Source of the DNA: Clostridiales bacterium
GTDB taxonomy: Bacteria > Bacillota > Clostridia > Oscillospirales > Acutalibacteraceae
Length of the DNA: 8,078 bases
Assembly: GCA_019418545.1 (NCBI GenBank)
Contig: DYBQ01000068.1
Span: forward strand, 1-8,078
Direction: 5' to 3'
Shown here one piece after another: positions 1 to 6,664 of this stretch; the first letter of the stretch is position 1; each line of letters opens with the position of its first letter. The notes under the pieces are model-generated. The model saw only the letters and a list, made by a program, of their open reading frames with translations. It did not search any database and had not been told where the DNA came from. The translations under genes were made by a program, and so were the position numbers.

Positions 1-335
1 ATTGGCAGTCCATTATTAAGTTTTTTATTATGTTCCCTTTGTACACCGTTGCAATTGTTATACATTCCTCCAGGATGCCCCGTTTTTCCCACCAACGTGG
101 TGCTGAATGAATCTTCCTCTTCAAACCAGACACCATGCAGCAAAAACATTTTGGCCGAAAAAGAAGGCGTTTGCTCATGGTTATAATAAATATTGATGCA
201 GGCCTCGCTAAAATGGGAGTAACATCCACCAAACCACATATGCGTTACAACGCCCATACCTTCTGCAGTAAAAATCGTCTTCTCCTCTCCAGGCTTCACA
301 ATTTCCTCTTTGATAGACTGTGTAAATGTTTTCAT
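1..335 (-). CDS. DUF2961 (GH172-related) protein, N-terminal part, cut by window edge
   Basis: An ATG at 335-333 opens a frame that stays open for 111 codons to the window edge, so the C-terminus is not seen. The start is supported by a purine-rich AAGGGGA-type ribosome-binding site 5 nt upstream and by a good promoter in front of it. The protein begins MKTFTQSIKEEI. Around residues 27-37 it has G-M-G-V-V-T-H-M-W-F-G, followed by I-N-I-Y-Y at 48-52, T-P-S-F at 56-59 and G-K-T-G-H-P-G-G-M-Y-N at 83-93. From memory this matches the start of DUF2961 proteins (G-x-G-x-I-x-H-I-W-F, then an L-R-I-Y strand and a T-P-S segment), a jelly-roll family that includes GH172 glycosidases. There is no signal peptide, so it is probably cytoplasmic. 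The last ~18 visible residues are polar and Asn/Lys-rich and fit the family poorly; another frame is also open there, so a frameshift is possible but unproven. Codon use is more AT-rich than in the neighbouring genes. Confidence 0.6.
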   Translation of the reverse strand, partial: MKTFTQSIKEEIVKPGEEKTIFTAEGMGVVTHMWFGGCYSHFSEACINIYYNHEQTPSFSAKMFLLHGVWFEEEDSFSTTLVGKTGHPGGMYNNCNGVQREHNKKLNNGLP

Positions 336-372
336 AACTATCCCCTTCCCTTTTTCAATACATATTTTTATT

Positions 373-401
373 ATTATACTCCCACTTTCTAACATACTCA
401 A
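373..401 (-). promoter_or_regulatory. Sigma-A-type promoter for the DUF2961-like gene
   Basis: On the minus strand there is a -35 box TTGAGT (396-401; 4 of 6 match to TTGACA), a 17 bp spacer and a perfect -10 box TATAAT (373-378). The -10 lies 37 bp before the ATG at 335, leaving a short leader of about 30 nt with the ribosome-binding site. It sits directly downstream of the terminator of the preceding gene, which fits an independent transcription unit. No operator-like inverted repeat is obvious around it. Confidence 0.7.
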
Positions 402-425
402 TTAACATTTTGATTCATATAAATA

Positions 426-452
426 CCCCCGGCTATGCAATATAGCCGGGGG
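426..452 (-). terminator. Rho-independent terminator of the GH85 gene
   Basis: A perfect 11 bp inverted repeat (CCCCCGGCTAT / ATAGCCGGGGG) encloses a 5 nt loop. On the minus strand it starts 17 bp after the GH85 stop codon and is followed by the T-rich stretch TATTTATAT. The GC-rich base of the stem and the position between two genes make this a convincing terminator. The plus-strand side is also followed by an AT-rich tract (ATATTTATTTT), so the hairpin could work in both directions, but no plus-strand gene is seen that would need it. Confidence 0.85.
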
Positions 453-468
453 ATATTTATTTTAGAAA

Positions 469-3400
469 TTATAATGCGCGTTTCTTTTTACTGGATACTA
501 CCACGACACCGCCGGAAACCAGCAGTAACAGCATTGCTGCTGCAACAAATGCTCCGTTGTCGCCAGTAGTTGGCGAAGAAGCACCATTTTCGCTATTATC
601 CGGTTTGCTGGTATCATCAGGCTTGTTGGTGTCATCCGAATCACTGCCATCATCGGGCTTTCCATCGGAGGACAGTTTTTCCAGTCCGTTAATGGCCTCG
701 TCCAGTTCCTTTGCGGCTGCATCCACTACTGCTTGGTCCTCTTCGCTGAGGGTTTCATCATCCATCACCATTTTGGCGTTTTGCAGTGCTGCATGGAAAA
801 TAGCAACCGTTTCTTCTGTATACAGGCTCTCATCAATTGCATTGGCCTTGTTAATCAGGTCTTCCAAGTTGTCCTTGTTGGCCTTGAAGCGCTGAGCCAG
901 AATGGCTTCCAGCAGAGCGTCGGCTGCGGGCTGCACATCTTCTTCCATGGCGTCGCCGTCATTGTAGACATTCTTCGCTGCGGCCAGTGTATCCACCAGC
1001 TGCTGCCAATTGGTCTCCACATACTTGTCGGCATTATTCATCATTTCGTCAGCCATGTCGATGAGCATCTTCAACTCGGTCTTATCGCCCTGGAACAGGC
1101 CCAGGCCATGAATGGCGTCTACCAATTCATTCCAAGCAGCATCAATCTGCTCCTGGCTGGGATATCTCATGTCCAAAAGCTCTTTGGCTCTGGCCATGGC
1201 ATCCTCAAACTTCTTCACGGCGCTTTCCACAACACCTTCGGTGGACTGAGTCAGCGCATAGTCATAGGTCTTCTGGAGCAGAGTCTTGTTGACAGACTCC
1301 ACATCGCCGTTCTTGCTGAACGGTACATAAGCGGTTTCGGACACATTGCCGGAATAGTCGGTGAGAACCACTTCCAGAACGCCTTCATCGGCCGGTGCGC
1401 TGATAGCGTTCAGACGAGCCACACCCTTAACACCCTTGGTGTTGGAAGCGCTGTACTTGTTGGGGATGGTCAGTTCCTGTCCGTTGTATTTCACGGAAAT
1501 CTTCCACCAGTCTGTGGAGGTGGGGGAATCCAGGAAAATCGTTCTGCCGTTATTAATCATTTCCAGCTTTCCGTCATAGGGAGCACTGTAAACATCCTTC
1601 ATATAGCCGCCATAGCTGACGCCGGTACCCTTTTCACCGTTTACAACAGGATAAACAGTCAGGGTATAACGGCCTTCCTTCACAGGAACCTTGACGGTTG
1701 CGGAAGTGGCATCGCCAGCAGCAGTTGCAGTATAAACGGTCTTGTTGCTGCTGTAGTCCATGGTGACTTCCAGTGCATAGCTGTCGGGCTGCACAGCGGG
1801 AGCTTTCCACTCGGCGGACACTTCGCCGGCATTTTCGGTCTGATAATAGAATTCGGTGCTGGTCTGAGTTTCCTTCACTTTCAGCTCGGAAACGCTGCTG
1901 TCATAGTCCATATCCACCTTGGCTGCAGCGCTTTCAGCGCCGTTGGGACCCACTGCCACGATTTCAACGGAGGTCAGGCCAGACTTGTCGCCTACATTCT
2001 TGATGTAATACTTGCTGCCATAGGTGCCGCCCAGCATCTTCTTGGAGCCGTCTTCATATACACCATACAGGTTATATTCCCGAACATTGTCATATTCATC
2101 CAAATCCCAGGAAACAATCATTTCTGCGGTGTCAAATGCCTTTTCAATCTTCAGGCCGGTGGGAGCTGCGGGAGCTGCTTCCAAGTCGTTGGAAACGGCA
2201 ATTGCGCCGATATTCATTTGATAATCGGCAATGGCTTCCTCGCCGGGCGCAAAGGCCAGACCCAGCATGGCGATTTCTTTGCCTGCATAAGCGGACAAAT
2301 CAGCGGAAACCTTTACAAAGCCTTCGGTCTTGGCGCCGGTGCCTTCCAGAGGCAGATAGACAACTTCGTCGCTGCCTTCAAAAATCAGAGCCAGCTTCAT
2401 CATGGAAGCGTCGGTCTCGGAGGGCTTGTTGTACCAGATATCAGCGGTGGTGCCTTCCTTCACTGCCAAGTCGGTCTTGTACAGACGCAGCAGGTTCTCG
2501 GAAGCCAGATTGCCATGAACGACCAGAGAGCTGCCGCCCTTGTAGGCGCCAACCTGCTCATAGCCCAGCTCCATAGCCTGACCATTGACATCAAACTCCT
2601 GATATTTGGGGCCGTAGTCGAAGTCCACCGTCAGCTTGTCGCCTTCGGAGGTCATCCACCACTGCCAGGTGGGCAGGATGCCCTGCAGGTTCATGTTGCC
2701 CCATTCTTCTTCGTTGGAGACCTGGCCATCCACATAATAGGACAGGCCGTGTCCGGTATTAAAATCAGTATAGAAGGTGTCGCCGCCGGCAACAGAGTTC
2801 TCGCTCTTGAAATCGGCCACGCCAACCCAGCCGCCGACATCGCTCAGGCCCAAATCGGAACGGCTTGCGCCGGGCTTCTCACCGGTATCGGTGGGGTCGC
2901 TGTTGGCGCCGGAGAAATACATTCTCTCCCGCTCAAAGACCATCCACTGATACTCGTCCTTCTCGCGGTCGTTGGGGTCATCACTCTTGATAGAGTCTTC
3001 AATCTGGTCATGGATAAATCCATCAGCAGTAAACAAGGCTACGCTGCCTACCAAATCCTTAGTACCCTCTTTATACATGTATTCTGCAAAATTATAGGTG
3101 GAGTTGTGGCCGCTGGACAGCATTTTGCCCTGATTTGCCTCCACGCCGAAGAACACCTGCTTATATGGGTCCACATTCCAGGCTTCCATGTTCTTCAGAG
3201 AAGTTTCCATTTTGTTGCTGGCAGACCAGTCATAGCTGATGAACACGGAGTCGTTCACCTTGCCGACTTCCGGGTCCTCAATCAAATGATAGGTATCCTC
3301 ATCCAGCGTACTGGTCCAGGCATTGATGCTGCCGTTATCGTTCAGGGAGTCGTACATCTGGCAATACAGACCTGCTTCCCGAACCTGCTGAATAAATTCC

Positions 3401-4164
3401 TTATACAGCGGCACATCTGCTACATCAATAGCTTCTTCCTGGTTAAAGAAATAGCCGTCAAAACCATACCACTTTGCAAACTCTACCAGTTTCTGTGCAA
3501 TGATAAAGTTGCCTTCTTCGTCCTTTTCAAACAGCGGATGCACCGGCTGTCCGGGACGGTTGTTGGGGTCGAAATATACACAGCCCAAAGACAATACACC
3601 ATTACGATGAGCAGCATTGGTGTAGCCGGGGTTGGGCATGTTGATGCTTCCGAATTCAAAATTACGCTCGGTTTTCCAGCCGTTTCCGGTGGTATCGTTC
3701 AGCTCATTATAGCCGTCCCAAATACTGAGAGGGGTACCGGCCACTGCCGCACCATGCCATGCGCAGTAGTAGTCTACATACTGCCAGAAATTGAACATGT
3801 TCTCACTGAACTGGTTGTTATAGGGAGTTCCCTGGTTGAAAGAGTTGCCGTAGTCGCCGGCCATATACATAACTTCAGCTTCCGACTTCAGAGCCGGGTT
3901 GGCCTGTGTTGCAGCATAAGGCGCAATATTTTCCTGCAGTGGGACTTCAGCGCGCATTAAATCAGCATAAGGGTCAGTTTCCGGGCTCCAATTTTTCAAA
4001 TCAATAATGCGATGACCCAGCATCAGCGGCTGGTTTGCGCCCACTTTGGAATGGTCCTTGTATGCCCAGGTATCTGCCATGGTCGGTCCCGCCATACTCA
4101 GGCACAATGCGGACATCAACAGGCCGGAAACAATGCGTTTCCACATCCAATGGTTGCGTTTCAT
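469..4164 (-). CDS. Wall-anchored GH85 endo-beta-N-acetylglucosaminidase with FIVAR repeats
   Basis: A 1231-residue secreted enzyme. GH85 enzymes cut the GlcNAc-beta-1,4-GlcNAc bond in the core of N-linked glycans, leaving one GlcNAc on the protein. Residues 1-30 are a signal peptide (basic start, hydrophobic core, likely cleavage after T-M-A at 30). The GH85 barrel spans about 45-420. It holds Y-G-F-D-G-Y-F-F-N-Q-E at 233-243, where N241 and E243 match the catalytic Asn/Glu pair of Endo-D and Endo-A; M-Y-D-S-L at 270-274 is a second conserved active-site stretch. About 437-660 is the beta-sandwich normally attached to GH85 barrels (F-N-T-G-H-G-L-S-Y-Y, L-P-T-W-Q-W-W). Fibronectin-III/Ig-like segments follow at about 663-755, 756-860 and 861-952. 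Three helical FIVAR-like repeats lie at about 957-1020, 1027-1090 and 1096-1164, then an Asp/Ser/Lys/Pro linker. The sorting signal is S-P-T-T-G at 1197-1201, a hydrophobic segment and the tail K-K-K-R-A-L, so sortase anchoring is inferred. The ATG has AAGGAGG 9 nt upstream. Catalytic residues look intact; glycan preference cannot be read from sequence. Confidence 0.93.
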   Translation of the reverse strand: MKRNHWMWKRIVSGLLMSALCLSMAGPTMADTWAYKDHSKVGANQPLMLGHRIIDLKNWSPETDPYADLMRAEVPLQENIAPYAATQANPALKSEAEVMYMAGDYGNSFNQGTPYNNQFSENMFNFWQYVDYYCAWHGAAVAGTPLSIWDGYNELNDTTGNGWKTERNFEFGSINMPNPGYTNAAHRNGVLSLGCVYFDPNNRPGQPVHPLFEKDEEGNFIIAQKLVEFAKWYGFDGYFFNQEEAIDVADVPLYKEFIQQVREAGLYCQMYDSLNDNGSINAWTSTLDEDTYHLIEDPEVGKVNDSVFISYDWSASNKMETSLKNMEAWNVDPYKQVFFGVEANQGKMLSSGHNSTYNFAEYMYKEGTKDLVGSVALFTADGFIHDQIEDSIKSDDPNDREKDEYQWMVFERERMYFSGANSDPTDTGEKPGASRSDLGLSDVGGWVGVADFKSENSVAGGDTFYTDFNTGHGLSYYVDGQVSNEEEWGNMNLQGILPTWQWWMTSEGDKLTVDFDYGPKYQEFDVNGQAMELGYEQVGAYKGGSSLVVHGNLASENLLRLYKTDLAVKEGTTADIWYNKPSETDASMMKLALIFEGSDEVVYLPLEGTGAKTEGFVKVSADLSAYAGKEIAMLGLAFAPGEEAIADYQMNIGAIAVSNDLEAAPAAPTGLKIEKAFDTAEMIVSWDLDEYDNVREYNLYGVYEDGSKKMLGGTYGSKYYIKNVGDKSGLTSVEIVAVGPNGAESAAAKVDMDYDSSVSELKVKETQTSTEFYYQTENAGEVSAEWKAPAVQPDSYALEVTMDYSSNKTVYTATAAGDATSATVKVPVKEGRYTLTVYPVVNGEKGTGVSYGGYMKDVYSAPYDGKLEMINNGRTIFLDSPTSTDWWKISVKYNGQELTIPNKYSASNTKGVKGVARLNAISAPADEGVLEVVLTDYSGNVSETAYVPFSKNGDVESVNKTLLQKTYDYALTQSTEGVVESAVKKFEDAMARAKELLDMRYPSQEQIDAAWNELVDAIHGLGLFQGDKTELKMLIDMADEMMNNADKYVETNWQQLVDTLAAAKNVYNDGDAMEEDVQPAADALLEAILAQRFKANKDNLEDLINKANAIDESLYTEETVAIFHAALQNAKMVMDDETLSEEDQAVVDAAAKELDEAINGLEKLSSDGKPDDGSDSDDTNKPDDTSKPDNSENGASSPTTGDNGAFVAAAMLLLLVSGGVVVVSSKKKRAL

Positions 4165-4188
4165 TTCACATTTCCTCCTTCAATTTGG

Positions 4189-4202
4189 AATGCTGCAGCA
4201 TT
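4189..4202. repeat. Perfect 14 bp palindrome at the GH85 promoter
   Basis: AATGCTGCAGCATT reads the same on both strands, with no spacer. It lies between the candidate -10 box and the ribosome-binding site of the GH85 gene, about where transcription would start (5-18 bp after TATAAT). It could be an operator for a dimeric repressor. The hairpin it could form in RNA would be short because there is no loop. Chance occurrence is possible in a stretch of this size, though not frequent. Confidence 0.4.
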
Positions 4203-4206
4203 TGCC

Positions 4207-4212
4207 ATTATA
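4207..4212 (-). promoter_or_regulatory. Candidate -10 box for the GH85 gene
   Basis: A perfect TATAAT on the minus strand lies 42 bp before the GH85 ATG. No good -35 box is found 16-18 bp upstream; the nearest TTGATA is only 12 bp away. An alternative pair is TTGTGA (4279-4284) and TATAAA (4254-4259) with a 19 bp spacer. A weak basal promoter that needs an activator would fit, but that is inference. Confidence 0.35.
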
Positions 4213-4408
4213 GTAACATACTTTTATCAACATTTGTACAATAATTATGTTAGTTTATATCTACATTATTTTAGTTAGTCACAACTATCAAACAAATTGA
4301 TTTTTGGTAATTTTGAGGAGAAAACCGCTGAAAATGCTACATATGCATCATAGGTATTAACAATATTTATGAAATAAAATAGATATAAGCAACTGTTTCC
4401 TAGCATCA

Positions 4409-5530
4409 TTATCCTTGAATGAAAGCTATTAGTAAAAGCACTGCTAAAAAGGCCAAATTGTACAAAGTGAACTGCAACAGATATTTCCCGCCTTTCGCTC
4501 CCGGCATCCGGGAATAAAGCCGGAAGGAAATCAGGCTGGCCAAAGAGGCAATGAGAGTACCCAGACCGCCAATGTTAGTCCCCAGCAGAAGCGCTCGGCC
4601 ATTTTCAGTAAAGGAGGAGAGCATCACCGCTGCCGGTACATTGCTGATGACCTGACTCACCAGCACCGATGCAATGACCTCCCGGCCGCTAAGAAGCCAG
4701 GATACCCCTTCCTGTACCGCTGGAATCTGCCGGATATTCCCGACAAACACAAAAAAGCACACAAAGGTCAAAAGCAGGCTGTAATCCACCCGCAAAAGAA
4801 TTTTCCAGTTGGAAATGAGCATAGCGGCAATTACCAGCAGCGTAAGCCAAAGTACATCAAGGACTCGAAACACGGTGAGAAGGCAGCACACAAACAACAC
4901 AGCATACAACACTGCCCGCCATTTGCAAATTGGCATTTCTTCTTCAGGAAACCGCACGGTCATGTTGTGGTCCTTGAGAAAAAACACTCCCACTGCCAAC
5001 AAAACCAGGCTAACAAGTCCCAGCGGCACCATAGCGGACAAAAATTCCCCCAACCCCATTTCATATTGGGCATAGAGGAACAGGTTTTGGGGATTTCCCA
5101 CTGGAGTCATCATGCTGCCAAGGTTGGCGGCAATGGTTTGCAGCACTACTACAGGAATCACTTGCTTTGGGGAAGCCTGCTGCAAAATCGAAATGGTAAG
5201 CGGCACAAAGGTCAGCAGGGCTACATCATTGGTGATAAACATGGAGCTGAAAAAACACAGTGCCACCAGTACCCCAGATACCATCCGCACACCTGAAGCC
5301 TTCCGGGTCATCACTCGGGACATTTGGCGGAACAGTCCCAACTGGGTGAACCCTGCCACTACCGCCATGAGGCAGAACAGCAGCCCCAGCACATGGCCAT
5401 CCAGATACTCTATGTAGTCCAATGAGGGCGGCACCGCCGCCATGGAAGCAATAGCGCACACCGCCGCAATGAGAAGCACCGCTTCCTTTTTCATAAAATC
5501 CAATACTTTCCCAGCTGCTTCACTCTTCAT
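4409..5530 (-). CDS. SLC13/ArsB-type (ion transporter superfamily) permease
   Basis: A 373-residue, very hydrophobic inner-membrane protein with about ten likely membrane segments. Motifs typical of the SLC13/ArsB/NhaD-like permeases are F-I-T-N-D-V-A-L-L-T at 98-107, T-P-V-G-N-P-Q-N at 142-149, S-Q-V-I-S-N-V-P-A-A at 292-301 and G-T-N-I-G-G-L-G-T at 317-325. The two Asn-Pro/Asn-Val-Pro re-entrant motifs in separate halves fit the family's inverted-repeat fold. Such proteins move anions such as dicarboxylates, sulfate or arsenite, often with sodium or protons; which one applies here cannot be told. The frame is open upstream to 5641, but that extension is Arg-rich, lies inside queH and lacks a good site. 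The ATG at 5530 has AGGAGG 9 nt before it and starts a sensible N-terminus (MKSEAAGKVL). It overlaps the queH end by 11 bp, so translational coupling is likely. Confidence 0.88.
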   Translation of the reverse strand: MKSEAAGKVLDFMKKEAVLLIAAVCAIASMAAVPPSLDYIEYLDGHVLGLLFCLMAVVAGFTQLGLFRQMSRVMTRKASGVRMVSGVLVALCFFSSMFITNDVALLTFVPLTISILQQASPKQVIPVVVLQTIAANLGSMMTPVGNPQNLFLYAQYEMGLGEFLSAMVPLGLVSLVLLAVGVFFLKDHNMTVRFPEEEMPICKWRAVLYAVLFVCCLLTVFRVLDVLWLTLLVIAAMLISNWKILLRVDYSLLLTFVCFFVFVGNIRQIPAVQEGVSWLLSGREVIASVLVSQVISNVPAAVMLSSFTENGRALLLGTNIGGLGTLIASLASLISFRLYSRMPGAKGGKYLLQFTLYNLAFLAVLLLIAFIQG

Positions 5531-6173
5531 GATTTGGCGCCTCCTGTTTCTTCTTCTCTTCCCGCTCCATGGCTTCCTTTTTGGAAAAGGCACAGCCACA
5601 GTAATTCTGCCGGTACAGGCCGTATTCCTCCGACAATACAATAGAGCGCTTATAGCCCTCTTTTTTCTTAAAATCTCCGGGCAGCCACTTTACCCCATAT
5701 TTCTTCCCCATGGCTTCGCCAATTTCATTGAGCTTTTGGGCGTTCTTCAAGGGGCTAATAGACAGGGTGGTGGTGAAGTAGTCAAAGCCTCCCTCTTTGG
5801 CTGCTTTTGCCGCATCCTCCAGCCGCAGGGCAAAACAAGCAAAGCACCGCTCGCCCCCCTCGGGAATCTGCTCCAGCCCCTTCACCGATTCATAAAAGGC
5901 GGCAGGCTCATAGTCGGGGCTTTGCAGAGAGGCTTTGTGCTCCATGGGCATAGCCTCTATCAGCCGGGCCTGTTCATCAAGGCGTTTTTGGTATTCCTCC
6001 GCGGGGCTGATATTGGGGTTAAAATACCGCACCGTGATTTCAAAATACTGGGACAAATATTCCAGCACATAGCTGCTGCACGGGGCGCAGCAGCTATGCA
6101 GCAGCAGCCGGGGCGTTTTCCCGTCCAGACGGCCCAGCACTTGTTCCAGCTCCTTTTGGTAATTGCGTTTCAT
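5520..6173 (-). CDS. queH: Epoxyqueuosine reductase QueH
   Basis: A 217-residue cytoplasmic protein of the QueH (former DUF208) family. It reduces epoxyqueuosine to queuosine in the wobble position of tRNAs for Asp, Asn, His and Tyr, the last step of the pathway, and stands in for the cobalamin-dependent QueG. The family's cysteine motifs are all present: H-S-C-C-A-P-C at 26-32 (C28, C29, C32), C-F-A-C at 110-113 and Y-C-G-C at 191-194. These ligate the iron-sulfur and iron centres in the family. Other family stretches are Y-F-N-P-N-I at 50-55, F-D-Y-F-T-T-T-L at 130-137 and Y-G-L-Y-R-Q-N-Y-C at 184-192. The C-terminal ~18 residues are a charged Glu/Lys tail. The ATG at 6173 has GGAGGG 6 nt upstream, 21 bp after the flavoprotein gene; its end overlaps the permease start. 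No other queuosine genes are visible here. Confidence 0.94.
   Translation of the reverse strand: MKRNYQKELEQVLGRLDGKTPRLLLHSCCAPCSSYVLEYLSQYFEITVRYFNPNISPAEEYQKRLDEQARLIEAMPMEHKASLQSPDYEPAAFYESVKGLEQIPEGGERCFACFALRLEDAAKAAKEGGFDYFTTTLSISPLKNAQKLNEIGEAMGKKYGVKWLPGDFKKKEGYKRSIVLSEEYGLYRQNYCGCAFSKKEAMEREEKKKQEAPNHEE
5540..5545 (-). promoter_or_regulatory. Ribosome-binding site that sets the permease start at 5530
   Basis: AGGAGG on the minus strand, inside the 3' end of queH, with 9 nt to the ATG at 5530-5528. It supports this start over the longer open frame reaching 5641, and means the permease is translated from within the queH message. Confidence 0.75.
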
Positions 6174-6194
6174 GAGTCACCCTCCAAATATTCA

Positions 6195-6662
6195 TTATCC
6201 TTCCGATTGGCATACATACCGCACTTTTTCATAGGTTCGGGATTGGAAATCCAGAATTTCCATATAGGGCTGGTTATCTTCATAAATCCATTTTTCCAAA
6301 CGCACAGGGGTAACGACAAATAACCGCTCTTCCTCCATGTCGGTATATCGCCGGTAAGAGGCAGAAAAATATTTTTGATACAACTCACAAAAGGCAGGGA
6401 AATCAGAGGGCTTTCCCATCTCGCTGCAAATCCCTTCCATGGCCATATTATCCCGGCACAAAGAAACCCGGCTGTTCCCTTTTAGTTGTGCATACTTCCG
6501 AAACCTTTTATCTGTTTGAAAGTAGAATTTTCCATCCTGAATAATAAAACTCATCATGCGGGATGTTACCTCATCGTGCAGGGAAGTGGAAAGCACCATG
6601 CAGCCATGTTCCCCTAACTGCCGAAAAAATAAATTTTTCTGTTGTGCAAATGCTGTTTCCAA
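6195..6662 (-). CDS. Pyridoxamine 5'-phosphate oxidase-like FMN-binding protein
   Basis: A 155-residue protein with the layout of small PNPOx-like split-barrel flavoproteins. An N-terminal helix (about 1-17) is followed by M-V-L-S-T-S at 22-27, then S-R-M-M-S-F-I-I-Q-D-G-K-F-Y-F-Q-T at about 34-50, with K-R-F-R-K-Y-A-Q-L just after, a segment that helps bind FMN phosphate in the family. The C-terminal half has the usual V-V-T-P-V-R-L-E-K-W strand near 115-124. These proteins are mostly uncharacterised flavin oxidoreductases or FMN binders; true vitamin B6 oxidase activity is not implied, since the protein is short and lacks a full PdxH C-terminus. The start is TTG at 6662, chosen because it keeps the first helix and has GAGGGG 8 nt upstream. 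The first ATG, at codon 22, would remove that helix. Only 2 bp separate it from topB, so coupling is likely. Confidence 0.8.
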   Translation of the reverse strand: METAFAQQKNLFFRQLGEHGCMVLSTSLHDEVTSRMMSFIIQDGKFYFQTDKRFRKYAQLKGNSRVSLCRDNMAMEGICSEMGKPSDFPAFCELYQKYFSASYRRYTDMEEERLFVVTPVRLEKWIYEDNQPYMEILDFQSRTYEKVRYVCQSEG

Positions 6663-6664
6663 CT

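Larger units (their letters stand above)
4165..4408. other. AT-rich 244 bp intergenic region between permease and GH85 genes
   Basis: This stretch is clearly more AT-rich than the flanking genes and has no plausible coding region. It holds the GH85 ribosome-binding site (4174-4180), a 14 bp palindrome (4189-4202) and a TATAAT box (4207-4212). I looked for a terminator behind the permease stop and found only short, AT-rich, imperfect inverted repeats. Read-through from the upstream operon into the GH85 gene is therefore possible. I recognise no riboswitch or T-box. Confidence 0.6.

Noticed and set aside
135..392. Plus-strand 85-codon open frame near the left edge
   Set aside because: It overlaps the minus-strand DUF2961-like gene and its promoter, and its translation shows no recognisable features.
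733..3960. A 1075-codon open frame on the plus strand, antisense to the GH85 gene
   Set aside because: It lies in exact codon register with the GH85 frame, so its lack of stops only means that the GH85 gene avoids TTA, CTA and TCA codons. The same antisense openness is seen over queH and topB. Its translation is a low-sense hydrophobic/His-rich sequence, with no family I recognise.
4312..4336. A catabolite-repression (cre)-like site, GAAAACCGCTGAAA, upstream of the GH85 gene
   Set aside because: It fits the CcpA consensus only if one extra base is allowed in the centre, and the two halves are not symmetric.
4339..4355. A weak inverted repeat (ATGC / GCAT) behind the permease gene as a terminator
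   Set aside because: The stem is only 4 bp, AT-rich and without a following T-run on the minus strand.
5531..5641. N-terminal extension of the permease to 5641
   Set aside because: The extra 37 residues are Arg-rich, lie inside queH and have no good ribosome-binding site, while the start at 5530 has AGGAGG at 9 nt.
5442..6323. Plus-strand 293-codon open frame over queH
   Set aside because: It is in antisense codon register to queH, whose cysteine motifs and family match are clear. It has no supporting ribosome-binding site or recognisable domain.
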